From: Symsagittifera roscoffensis
Taxonomy: Eukaryota; Xenacoelomorpha; Acoela; Convolutidae
NCBI RefSeq assembly: GCF_963678635.1
Contig: NW_026971315.1
Coordinates: forward strand, 186,001-250,000
DNA length: 64,000 nt
Direction: 5' to 3'
Positions within the stretch are counted from its first letter, which is position 1; every line of letters begins with the position of its first letter. Below the pieces are notes generated by a model. It saw only the letters and a program-made list of their open reading frames with translations. It searched no databases and was not told the DNA's origin. Below are positions 19,345 through 30,761 of this stretch, piece by piece. A program made the position numbers and the translations under genes.

Positions 19345-21094
19345 GATCCCCAGAAAGACAAGATGCAAAAAGAAACGAAATTAGAAGAATTTAGAATATT
19401 TAGAATTTCTAAACGACGAAAAAAGAAGAAACAAAGAAGTGACGAAAGAGAAGAAGTTAAAACTCAGAATTGTTTTATGTGTGACAAGAACTCAAGTGAG
19501 AAACTAAGCAACCAAGTTGTAATTGAAAACTGAAAGAAAACATTTAAATTGAGTTTTGAGCATTAAAGAATTTGTTACCTTTATACATTTGTATTCTGAT
19601 TTTAGTTAGTGGCTTTAGAGACACTTACTATTTATTTAGAAAGGCTTGAGTAAAGAGTATATTTAAATATTCTAGCCTGCATAATTGTTTTGAATCAACT
19701 AGGACAACTGATCACTTTGTGGTGACATGAAAGGCTTGGGTAATCTCTCGAAGAGGGAGATTGTTTCATTGTTCTTTCTAACCACAGAGTTCCTTAGTTT
19801 TGATATTCAGGACCAATAACAACTAAAATTTCCGAAGGGAAGGAGCATAGTAGGATAATGTTAGCTTGTTGGTTGGCAGGACTGTCCTGCAAACTAACAC
19901 CTTTTAAAAACTAGGAGAAAAAATTTTAAAGTCAGGACATTGGCATTGGAAGTCAGAAAAAATGTTTTATCTTAAGTCATATCCTCAAAGTGCAGATTAG
20001 TGAAAGAATTTGGAAGGTTATAGTAGTGTAGTATGACGCCATTTATATTCTGCAGTGAGTCGATATGACGCGGATAAAAGTAATTTCGTGCATTTTGTAA
20101 ATTCTGTTCGATGACACTGTACCAATTTTACGAACATATCGAGATTCAATGGGGACATTTACCGGGCTGTCCGGGGAGTATGTGACATTCGACCAGAATG
20201 GACAAAAATGCAGATTCGGCGATTTCGAATAGTTAGCAGCTAACCTTCCGAATTGACAGTTTTGAGAGATTAGTGACGTTATTGGGACGATAAGTCAAAC
20301 GGTGAAGGTCAAGATATTCTGGTTTTTTGAAATTCTAAAAAATCGAACAGGGAAGTCGCACTTCTGAGAAACGCCAAAAACCGCCATTTTAGAGAAAAAC
20401 CAGAAGAAAATTAGAACAACAATAGTTGCAACGGCAACAACAAAGAGAATTGCGATAGAAAAACAACAACGAATAGCAGAGTTAGCAGAGACCGTTCCGA
20501 GTTACAACGATTGTGTCGCTACAATCGTTGCAAGGCCGTTCACAACAACGGTGAAGGGTAGAAAAACAGCCTTCCGAAAAGAAGATAAGGCTGTTTTTTC
20601 CCCGAATTCATGAATCCGGAGGGGTCTCGGGATTTGAACTGAAACTGTTTTATATAAACTTTTAGCTTCCCGGTTATGTGTTGAATTGAATTTATATAAC
20701 ATCTGAATTCATTTTACGACGATGAGAAGCTAGGAGTTAAGGGGAAGGGTTGATCCATCTTCGATGGAGATGATGATTTTTATCAACTGAATAAAAACAA
20801 TAGTAATATAATAAATAGTAGTAGCCCTGTTTTTAGGAGTGACCTCGTGGTCTGGGAATACTGAGACCCAGCCATGAGCTCACTAGTTTTGCATGTAATT
20901 ATGTTAATTTGAGCGTTCTGGTCGAAGCCGGAGAGCAGTAACGTTTTTGTCGACCCGATGTTCAAAAGACCACCAAAAGAACTGGCTTTGGTAGAGACGG
21001 TGAAAAGCATGTAGAGCTCTGCTTAGACGTTAGCCAGTCGTCTGAGAACTTAGCTTTATTTTCCGTCGATATGTACTTCCGGGCGAATGTTACA
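19345..21094 (+). repeat. 5' LTR of the plus giant element
   Basis: Matches 39965-41657 over its full length, starting near GAAAGACAAGATGC and ending GCGAATGTTACA. The last bases ATGTTACA define the LTR end because similarity among copies at 21094, 41657, 41850 and 9055 stops there. The start is less certain: weak similarity extends to TTGACA. It contains the perfect palindrome GCAGGACTGTCCTGC (19876-19890) and a TTTATATAAAC box near 20650 that could be a promoter. Confidence 0.7.
19876..19890. promoter_or_regulatory. Conserved 7+1+7 palindrome in LTR
   Basis: GCAGGAC-T-GTCCTGC recurs unchanged at 40439-40453 and, in reverse complement, at 43064-43078, within LTR sequence that otherwise varies. 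In RNA it would form a strong hairpin. Role unknown. Confidence 0.55.
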
Positions 21095-22104
21095 TAGATG
21101 TTTTTATGGCAATCCTGGGTGTTATTCTTTTTTAACATCATGACCGGCAGAACCGTTAACGAGCACTCCGCGCCGAGCGGATGCTCATAATAAAGCCCTT
21201 AATAGGCCAAGATATTCTGGTATTTTGAAATTTTAAAAAATCGAACTGGGAAGTCGCACTTCTGAGAAACGCCAAAAACCGCCATTTTAGAGAAAAACAG
21301 AAGAAAATCAGAACAACAAAATTTGCAACGGCGACAACAACGAGAATTGCGATAGAAAAACAACAACGAATAGCAGAATTAGCAGAGACCGTTCCGAGTT
21401 GCAACGATTGTGTCGCTACAATCAGAGCAAGGCCGTTCACAACAACGGTGAAGGGTAGAAAAACAGCCTTCCAGAAAGAAGATAAGATGGTTATTTCCCC
21501 GGATTCAGGAATCCGGAGGGGTCTCGGGATTTGAACTGAAACTGTTTTATATAAACTTTTAGCTTCCCGGTTTTGTCTTGAATTGAATTTATATAACATC
21601 TGAATTCATTTTACGACGATGAGAAGCTAGGAGTTAAGGGAAAGGGTTGATCCATCTTCGATGGAGATGATGATTTTTATCTACCGAACAAAAACAATAG
21701 TAAAATAATAAATAGTAGTAGCCCTGTTTTTAGGAGTGACCTCGTGGTCTGGGAATACTGAGACCCAGCCATGAGCTCACTAGTTTTGCATGTAATTAAG
21801 TTAATTTGAGCGTTCTGGTCGAAGCCGGAGAGCAGTAACGTTTTTGTCGACCCGATGTTGAAAAGACCACCAAAAGAACTGGCTTTGGTAGAGACGGTGA
21901 AAAGCATGTAGAGCTCTGTTTAGACGTTAGCCAGTCGTCTTAGAACCTAGCTTTATTTTCCGTCGATATGTACTTCCGGGCGAATGTTACATAGATGTTT
22001 TTATGGCGCTCCTGGGTGTTATTCTTTTTTAACATCATGACCGGCAGAACCGTTAACGAGCACTCCGCGCCTAGCGGATGCTTATAATAAAGTCCTTAAT
22101 AGGC
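20310..22104 (+). repeat. ~897-bp tandem duplication of LTR end plus leader start
   Basis: 20310-21207 and 21208-22104 are near-identical. The unit begins CAAGATATTCTGG inside the LTR, passes the LTR end (21094, 21991) and the first ~113 bases of leader, and ends AATAGGC. The duplication is private to the plus copy's 5' end; neither 3' LTR shows it. Confidence 0.85.
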
Positions 22105-24886
22105 CCTAACCGCCGGGGTGGAAGGGTAATTCGAAACACGAAATATTCCGGATTACCGTGAATAGCTTTTTAACCTTACTTAAGACCGAAAATTCACGTG
22201 GGGGGATCGGCCATTCCCTCGTTCCCTGAGAGGTTTGTGACCAAAAACACTTAAAAATATATATAAAACCAAACAAAAAGTAGTATAGTACCCAAGAAAA
22301 ACAAAAAACATAAAAAATAACCGAAAAAAAAACCAAAAACAGTAAAAAAAGTTTAAAAAATCAGTAGAAATCATCCCCCCAGACAAGAGGTGATCCGACC
22401 CTCCCGTTTGTTGTTGATAGATATATTGTTGTTACAGGCATTTATATCGATCAGGATTGTTACGATCGTTTTTTTAGCCCGTTTATGAGGCTTGTACTGT
22501 AGGGTTAATTGAGTATTTAAGCACGTTAATCCTAACTTGCGCTCAATCCGGAAGGGTCTTGGGAGAAGACTGATCCGGCAAGCAGTACAAGGAGCAACAA
22601 GCAGGGGCTCAACGACAACAACAATCGACTATTGGGTATCGTTAACAAGTTTTGTATCCCTTTTGGTACAAAAAGTAAGATAGTAATTTGTGGGGAGCTC
22701 GACAGTGCTGCACTGTAGTGACCCTTCACCGAACTGCGAAAATCCGAGTTAAGCAGCTTAATTCGAATATTGAACAAACCCGGAGGGGTATAGTATTACT
22801 AATATTATTACTTATATAGCCTTTTTTAATACTCCTATATCGTTTTTCAGTGAAAAACACAGTAAGCGGACCGGTTTTTAGGGTCAGAATAGCGATATTT
22901 TGATCCCCCCACAAATCGCGATTTTTGAAATATCGATATTTTTTGAAACGGAAAAAAGCACTAAATTAGTGAGTTACATCGTAACTGTGCTAGTATAAAA
23001 GGTAGAACTGGTTGAGTTTAGTTCAGAAGTGGTTGGAACTATTTTGGTACCAAAAACCAAATTTTCGCGATTTTTGAGAAAACGGAACACTATAAAATCG
23101 GAAAATATTTTGAAATTTTTGAGTTAGGACAGTAGAAATAGTTGTTCGGACAACGTCCACTAGTTAATCTACAGGTTTTAAGACCCGTTTCCCGAAAGCT
23201 TTCCCGATTACAGAGAAATCGAACTTAACGTGATTGATTCAGTGGATTCATCAATCCGGAGGGGTCCAAATAGCATAGTCTTTCGCAAACTTTTTCAACT
23301 AAAGCGTTTCAGATCGGGTTTTTTGCATTGAACTAGAACAGTAAAGGCCTTTTGAGCTCGGATCAATAATTTTTAGGTCGAAAAGAACAGAATTGCGGAA
23401 AAAGTCAGGCGGAACCGATAAGTGAGAAAATTTTTGAATTTAGAGAAAAGCCTTTTGGTTAATAACTTTGGAACGACTGGACAAGTCTAGTTGATCTTGG
23501 TATCATTATATCAGAAATTAGCTGAGCTTACTAATAGGAACAAAAATTATCCGAAAAAAAAGCGTGAAATTTTTTTGAGATTGTTTTTAGCAAATTCACC
23601 AATTCGGGAGGGTAGACCCCTCATGTTTTATAAAAAAAATTTTGGAAAGCCCTTACACCCCTACCAAAGGGTAGAAATGGTTAAATAAGGCAATTTTACG
23701 CTGTTCTAGAAGAATAGGGAAGGCTAAAGGCACCAGAAAACCTTGATCGAGCCGAAATTAGGCTAGCGATAAGACTCTTCACCGTTAGCGTGAATTGTCA
23801 AATAAGAGGCTTAACTTCAATCCGGAAGGGTCAAGGGAAGGACCACATACCCTTCCTAGTTGACACAAACAGCATAATAGCATCGGAGAACGTATCCGGA
23901 GGGGTATAGGTTGAAAATCAAGGAAGCCTCCGAAAAGCTATTTTTACAAAACCGGAGGGGTCCCAATCCGGAGGGGTGCAAATTTTTCCTAATCCCGAGG
24001 GGTCCTGTTTTCACAAAACCGGAGGGGTCTCAATCCGGAGGGGTCTCAATTTTGTCAATCCGGAGGGGTACTAATTTTGCCAATCCGGAGGGGTACTGTT
24101 TTTTGTCAACCCGGAGGGGTATTATTTTTGTTTAAGGACTTAGGTAAACAGAAGAAAAGATAATAGTGAGAGGTATTAGGTTATTAAGAGACAGGCTAGG
24201 AACCAGTGACTGCACTGGTAACTTGCCTTTCAAAAAGAAGACCAGATCAAAACAAAGCAGGTCCAAACTCGGATATTCGCGACACTAAGTCTAAAATACA
24301 AAAGAGTGTGTAACTCATTGGTGTGGATTGAAATCCAAAACGTTTTTGAGAAAAGTGACTGCCCTGAGGATTTTAGTAGGTCTAGCTCGGGCAGTCCGAA
24401 GGCAGATAGGTAACAGGAGACTTGATGGGTGCAATAGACGCCCACTTGAGAAAATTACTGCCTTCAAGTTTTGTCTGTTTGGTGCAGCACCAAGCAGGGA
24501 AAGCTCTTTCTTTAAAATACCAGTTCGACTATTGTACTGCGACCGACTAAAAATACAATACACATACGTTTTTCATAGAAATTTTCTTATTTTGTTATTT
24601 CTGGTTTTAATTCAAAAACTTGTGCTTTATTGGGTAGTGAGTACACTATCTTTTAAATTGACTGATATCATCATACATTGCTAGTTCTCAAATCGTACGA
24701 CTAATAATCGATATTTGTGATAAAATGTATATACGCCGTACCGTGATAACATACAATGATTCGTAGTCACCGTTTACTAAAAACTTTCGGATCTTATTGT
24801 GTTGTTGTAATATTATTATTAGTCAGATCAAAAGGACACTAGCAATCGAATTGAGTGTATAGGCAGTAAGAAGTGATAAATTGAAA
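22105..24886 (+). other. 5' leader (untranslated) of the plus giant element
   Basis: Nearly 2.8 kb between LTR and gag with no sustained ORF. Scattered (A/C)TCCGGAGGGGT motifs occur (22547 as a variant, 22780, 23262, 23820) and cluster at 23885-24125. The last 700 bases are well conserved in the minus copy (62495-63200) although non-coding, and contain two palindromes: ACCAGTG-ACTG-CACTGGT (24202-24219) and TTGGTGC-A-GCACCAA (24479-24493). Such conserved stems in a retroelement leader are candidates for RNA packaging or dimerisation, by analogy only. A primer-binding site was not identified with confidence. Confidence 0.6.
23885..24125 (+). repeat. Array of CCGGAGGGGT motifs in the leader
   Basis: About nine copies of (A/T)CCGGAGGGGT in 240 bases, separated by variable A/T-rich spacers (CAATTTTGTCA, ACTAATTTTGC and similar). 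Motifs are conserved; spacers are not. A matching array of about the same number is in the minus copy at 63275-63535. Spacing is irregular, so this is not a simple satellite. Confidence 0.8.
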
Positions 24887-27690
24887 ATGAGTCTAGACAA
24901 GTCAAGGATACCTAAACTAGGTGATAGCTCCAGGAAATTCATACCTGAAAAGCAAAGAAAAGAAGAAAAGCATCACACTAACCCGGGCCAACAAAGGGGA
25001 GACGGTTTCAGGCAGAATGGTTGAAACCAGGAGTCAAAAGTCCTCAAATGAGCGAAAAACTATGCTAGAAGTGGAGGTTCATCCGGACCAGGCCACGACC
25101 GAGAACCGGGAAAAACATGGATCGGAGGGGAGAGGAAACAGAAGACTGGCGAGTGAATCTACTCCGGTAGAACAAGGCCAAGATTTTGCCACTTCCACCG
25201 GAATATTGGACCGAGAGGAGATGTCGGAACTGTCCGATATCTCTACTGAAATTGTGGCAACTAGAAGGTCTCCCACAGACAACACTATGATGGCAGGCGT
25301 GACGGAGAAACAGGCGACGTCCTCATCGTTTTCAGAAAGAGTGAAGAACACTTTAGGAAACATCTTTCCATTCACCATGGGAGTGGGTACAGGAGATGAA
25401 GGTGAATCCCAGGAGGAAGAAGAGGACGATTATGAGCAAGTTGTTTTTGGATCTCGGGTCAGCCTCAATAGTTCGACCCAGGAGAATGAGCCATACACCG
25501 ACAGAGAGACTGGAACCATGGACAAATTTGGTGTGATGAGGACGATAAGCAAAGACACAAACACATCAGGCCAGTCAAGAGACTTTGTGAGTATGACAAA
25601 TTCGGAAACGCGAACTGGGGAGAATAGAAACATAGGGCTAAGCAACGCATCGGCGGATCCAGAGATGGATAATGAAAAGACGTCGAGGCAGATAATGAAA
25701 GCCCGAATCTCGACCAGTACCAAGTTACCTGGGATCGACAGGGTGACACCGCCACTTGTGACGCCAGTAGTAGAAAATAGAGCATCATTTGAAGAAGCCT
25801 TGAACAACATAGTGGGCAGTATAGGAGAGCAAAATGAACAGATGTCCATAAGAATGAATGAACTAGAGAGAGCAGTCTACATTGAAAGAGAAAGTCTGCG
25901 GGGAGAAATAAACCGCAATAGACAAGAAGTTGGTAGAAGCGAAAAACGCTTGAAGGAAAGAACGGATGAACACATAGCGAAGAACTTGTAGCGAATGACA
26001 AAAGAAGCGGAACAGAGAGAGTTACGCTTAAGAGACGACATGGAGAAGTTGAGAGTTCAGCAAGAGCAGTCTCTTGGGACTCTTGACACGAAGATAGATG
26101 CGATGATGGAGAGGCGAACTCAGGCTATCATTGGACAGGCTACTAGGCAACAAGAGTGGACCAAGAGAAGGGGAACCGAACTCGGGAGGTCCCAGCAGGG
26201 AGCCGAGGGTGAACTTCAATGACCAACAGAATAGAGGAAGGACATATGGATCCACTAGAGGTAGGGGCAGTTCAGCAGGCTATGCCACAGGGGATAATAG
26301 AACATGGGGCCCACACTTCAAACATGGGGCCCACACTAATAGAACAGGAAGTTCAACTGGCAATAGACAGACTTCAAACGAGCGACCGACGCAAGGCACA
26401 CATGCGACTGGGAGGGGTGATTCCAGGAACAGGAGTCATGCAAACCCAGGGATGAGTCATGCGAGCCAAGGAAGAAACAATCCCGGCGATTCGGATAGAA
26501 GGGATATACCAAATACAGAACCCTTATCAGGGGGCGAAGATACTCAGGCGGGGAATTCAAGAGATGCCACAGCAATGTCCACAGCCTTTGAACCCCTAAA
26601 CAGGTCTTTGGAGACATTCCTGACGAGGTTATCTAGAACCAATGAACGCAGTGAAAAGTCCAGAAGAGTCTTTAAGAAACCAAGATGCTACAAGGACGAC
26701 TCTGATGGCTGCATTGATACCTGGATAGAGGTGATGAAACTGCATTTTGAAGAAGAAGACCTGTCAGAAAGGCAAGAGTGCAGTGCGCTCACCAGTAACC
26801 TGAAAGGGACAGCCCTAATCAATGTGATGACCAAAAAGCAATACCAGCGGGACACGGCTGAGAAAATCTTTGAAATCTTGTTAAATCGTTTTTGGCCCAG
26901 GGGTGCAGGGACACCAAGCAACGATGCGCTTCGAGAAAAGGAGGCAACGAGAAAATGAGACGATAGACAAGTTTCTAGACGATTTGGAGATGCTTAGAAG
27001 GTGTACGTAGCCAACCGGACGAGTCGAACAGGAGGATGAACCTGGCGGTAGCCTCAAAATTCATCGATGGTGTGAAGAATGATGAACTTCGTACAATGTT
27101 GGCAACACCTTACACACCACTATCAACCAATGCGCCAAAACCAGAGGAGTTGAGGCTCAAGTCAAAAGAAAATTTTTTACTGAAACCTCCATCAAAATCT
27201 GGATATTACAAGAACAATTATGGCAATTTTAACAACGTACCAGCAAACCAAGGGAACAACTGGTACAAACCAAGGGATGATATGGACAAGAGGCGCTCTT
27301 GTGCAAATTGCAGTTGGACGGACCATCATGTGTCAGCATGTCCAACTTACAAACAGTGCATGAAAGCAATAGGCTTCAGCCTCGAGGACGAAGATGCGTC
27401 AGAAGTCGACCATGAAGATTTCATGAGAGGAGTAATTGCAAAAATTTGGCCCGAGGTGTTTCTTTTGCAACCTGGAAGATCATTTCAAATCAGATTGTCC
27501 GCAATTGTGGAATGCTGTAGCGGACATCAAGCATCCAAGGCACGAGGAAGCTTTATCGGAAGTGAAAGCCAGCAAGGCTCGTCTATTGAGTGAAGCGGAG
27601 GCGCGCAGAAAAGAAAAACCGCAAGAGCTGGCAACGAAGAAAATGCAAGCGGTAACAGAGGAGACTGTGAACCGGAACCGGTGACTGAGG
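24887..27690 (+). pseudogene. gag (matrix-like, coiled coil, capsid, zinc knuckle), plus copy, broken
   Basis: ATG at 24887 (MSLDKSRIPK). A frameshift soon after, TGG to TAG at 25989 (KNL*RM), another shift near 26130 and more near 26960 and 27440 break it. Readable parts: an acidic Ser/Thr-rich N-terminus; a coiled coil of ~120 residues around 25780-26110; an Arg/Gly/Asn/Ser-rich linker (26140-26540); a Gypsy capsid domain with WIEVMKLHFEEEDLSE and SALTSNLKGTAL (26720-26820) then FIDGVKNDELRTML (27060); and a CCHC zinc knuckle CANCSWTDHHVSAC (27300-27345). A second knuckle (CFFCNLEDHFKSDC) is readable in another frame near 27455. The protein would assemble the particle and bind element RNA. 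Confidence 0.8.
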
Positions 27691-28720
27691 CGGACGACTT
27701 CAAGATTGATTATAGGGCAGCGGCAAGGGATGCTCTAAATAGAATGCAGCAGGAACTGGTAACGAAAGAGATCGAGCAAAAAGTGAAGCTCGAATTGGAA
27801 AATGAGAAACTACAGGAGAAGCTGAACACCTTCGAGGCAACAGAAGTCAAAAAAACAAAGGCGCCAAGTAGTTTGAGCATGAAATTTAATGTGATCTCCG
27901 GGCAGAGGTTCGGAATGGTGCCACAAGGAAGCAAAATACAGTCAATAATCTCGAGAGCGGGGCACCAGGCAATCAGAAATCTGAGTGAACCTTCAGAGTT
28001 CACCTTGATGCATTTGGACACATATGCAGACTATCTGAGGCAAGTGGAGCCACGCACTGAGTCAAGAGCTGTGCGAGCACTACTAATAACAGGTGGCCCT
28101 CGCATAAAGAAGCTTCACGGGCGCTACGTGGAAGTCTATGGACCGTATCAAGTGATGCTGAACGTAGATGGAATCAGTTTCTACACCAGGACATATGTGA
28201 CAACAGACAGTGACCAGATAGGACAGATCTATCTAGGTGAAGAAGAACTCGAAGTCCGCAGGATAGGCTTTGACGCCATGATGGAGCAAGACGCAGTGCA
28301 CATTGGATACGAAGCAGATGTGACTGCACATCTGCTCGACACCAACGGAAAGAAAATCGGAGTCACAGGGCTTCTGGACACAGGAGCGGTAGTCAGTGTG
28401 ATGCCGACAAAGACTTGGGAAACAATGGGCTTCACGAGGGAAGATCTAACTCCGACGAATCTTCGATTGGCTGCAGCCACTTGAGGAGCAATTTACGTAG
28501 CCGGAAGAACACTACATGGGAGGACGGGATCTTTGGATGAGCTTCCTGGTGGTAGAGAATTTGGACGACGCCGACCAATTCATCTTGGGCAGAGATTTTG
28601 CCAGGAATTTTGACGTGATGATTGACTTGAACAACGGTCTAATAAGGATTAGGAACCCGGATCGGAAGTATGTTAAGAAACCAATTAATAGAATAATAAC
28701 AGACGTGAACAAGGTACCAA
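27681..28720 (+). pseudogene. Aspartic protease region of pol, plus copy
   Basis: 27681-28484 reads ~267 residues: an Arg/Lys/Glu coiled-coil stretch (EIEQKVKLELENEKLQEKLN), then a retropepsin with the active site GLLDTGAVVSVMP (about 28371-28408) and a stop (TGA) at 28482 where the minus copy has Arg. The C-terminal half continues at 28516 (GRDLWMSFLVVENLDDADQF, ILGRDFARNFDVMIDL), the usual ILG-x-D-F strand. DTG is intact here, whereas the minus copy has a one-base deletion at that point. It would process the Gag-Pol polyprotein. Confidence 0.8.
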
Positions 28721-29039
28721 TTTTTTTAGACAGAAAATCAAAACTACAGCCTGGACAAGCTGTAGTAGCAATTTTTAGAACGAGAAATTTGAATTCGTTA
28801 AGTGATAGTAAACAGGTTTGTTTAGTACCGAATCCAAATAGTCAGAGTTCGGTGATTTTAGGCCGGAGCTTCTCGATAACGCGAAACGGACTGTGTGTCA
28901 GTGTGTTATTGAACACACTGGACACCACGGTTTCAATCCAGCGTGGAAAGAAGCTTGGTTACGCCTTGCCAATGAAGCCGACTATGAGGAGACACAAAAC
29001 TTGTCGAAATATAGTGTGAGAGACTCTCCTTATCATGCC

Positions 29040-30761
29040 AATAAAGATAAAATTTTTAAAAGGATTAATGAATTAAAATCTATTCATAAAGTGTTTTTAA
29101 TGAAATCCGATACGGACGACGGCTTATTGAGCTGCTCAATTTTTCCGGAACGCCCCTCGTCATATGAACTAGAGTCTGACAAACCGGTTTTGCCAGAGAT
29201 AGAACACTTAAAAGGGAAAATAGGCGAGGGAGATTTTGAATCACTTCGGGAGGTTTTAAATCGGAACGCGGATGTAATTTCAAGACATAAGGCGGACATC
29301 GGTTGCTGTAACTTCGTCGAACACGAAATTGAACTTGAGTAAGGCGCCGTTCCCCATAGGGAAGGTGCAAGTCGAATGACGCCACATAAATCGGAAGCGT
29401 GCCGAGTGGAAATAGAAATGTTGCTCGAATACGACATGATAGAACCCTCAAAATCGCCATGGGCTTGCGGGGTAGTAATGGCGAAAAAGAAAGGTGGCAG
29501 CTTAGGTTTTGTTTTGACTTTCGCTACTTGAACGCTTTAACGATAAAAGATACGTACCCGATACCGCGAATAAACGAGAGCCTCACTAACTTGGTGATGC
29601 CAAGTTTTTCACCACATTGGACTTGGGTTCTGCCTTCTGGCAGGTCCCTCTGCGGAAGAAGGATAGGGAAAAGACCGGATTCGCGTGTAAATTGGGGTTG
29701 TACCAGTAGAAGAGGATGCCCTTCGGCTTGTGCAACGCAACGGCCACTTTTCAAAGACTGATGGCTCAGGCTTTGACCAGAGTGACAAAGTAGTATGGGA
29801 ATCTTGTGATGTGTTACGTGGATGACGTAGACATAGCAACATTGACCCTGGAGGATCACATTGATCGGCTCGATGAGGTCTTTGGATGCATGAAACGAGC
29901 AGGCTTGAAATGCAAACCATCGAAATGTAAAATCCTTAGGGATTCGATCAAGTACCTAGGAAGAATGGTGGACAGGCATGGTGTGAGGCCGGACCCGGAA
30001 GCAGTAGAAGCTGTGTGGACATGGAAGGCTCCCAGAACGGACACAGAGCTCATGAGCTTCCTAGGGTTTGCCAACTTATGCCGTGAGTTCATAAAAGGAT
30101 ATGCAGACAAGGTGTATCCGATGCAGAAGCTGATGCGCAACAAAGGGAAAAAGTTCGAATGGAGCGATGAAGCTCAAACGGCCTTTGAGAACATAAAGCG
30201 GGAACTGTGCGAGGGAACTAGGCACGCCTACTGAGAAGGGCATGTATGTTCTTGACACAGACGCATCAGTTGTAGCCATCTCGGGAATACTGCATCAGGA
30301 GCAGGAATGGAATGGGAGAACCGTTCTCCGTCCCATTGCATATGGCAGTAAGGTGTTGAGTGACACTGAGATGAAATATGGTGCACCAAGAGAAGAAATG
30401 TTTGCAGTAGTGACATTTGTGGAAAAGTACTGCGCATACTTGGGGAGCGCTCCCTGTAAGTTACGCGTGGACGTTATCCTGGTTGAAGACATACTCGATG
30501 GATCAGAGTTATATAGGAAGGTGGATAGTGAGATTAGATGGCTACCACATGATAATCGAGCACAGGATGCGTGACAAACACCAGAATGCTGACAGCCTCA
30601 GCAAGAAATTTGAGTTCTTTGAAATATTGGAACAGAAGCAAGCCAATCAGGCGGAAATAAAGGAAGGATTCTCGTTTCTGGACAAAAAAACTTATGAAGC
30701 GCTTCCCTTAACGAGATGGTTGGATAAGTCCAGACATTCGATTCCAGGACACCCTGAATAA
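29040..30761 (+). pseudogene. Reverse transcriptase and RNase H, plus copy, broken
   Basis: Blocks: AKKKGG then, one frame away, LRFCFDFRYLNALTIKDTYP; TTLDLGSAFW is lost to a frame break here; MPFGLCNATATF-type block with a TAG just before it (29709); YVDDVDIATLTLEDHI (29815, catalytic YVDD); LKCKPSKCKIL; FLGFANLCREFIKGYADK (connection). RNase H begins LDTDASVVAISGILHQ (30250). Eight bases are missing after RVD (near 30470), which destroys the DN-R-A catalytic segment. The segment ends at TAA 30759-30761. The −1 frame offset at 29478-29500, the TAG and the final TAA are all present in the minus copy too. Confidence 0.8.

Noticed and set aside
21992-22040. TGGCGCTCCTGGGTG shortly after the LTR end as a tRNA primer-binding site
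   Set aside because: It starts ~14 bases after the LTR end, differs between the two duplicates, and I could not match it to a tRNA 3' end with confidence.
23911-24135. Short ORF through the CCGGAGGGGT array, giving repeated RRG and PEG residues
   Set aside because: The reading frame is a by-product of the DNA motif repeats. Spacers vary in length, and the minus copy does not keep the frame.
29470-29510. A programmed −1 slippery site in RT (GCG-AAA-AAG)
   Set aside because: The heptamer lacks the right first base for clean −1 re-pairing, and Gypsy elements do not shift inside RT. A shared one-base deletion in an A-run is simpler. Kept only as part of the shared-lesion finding.
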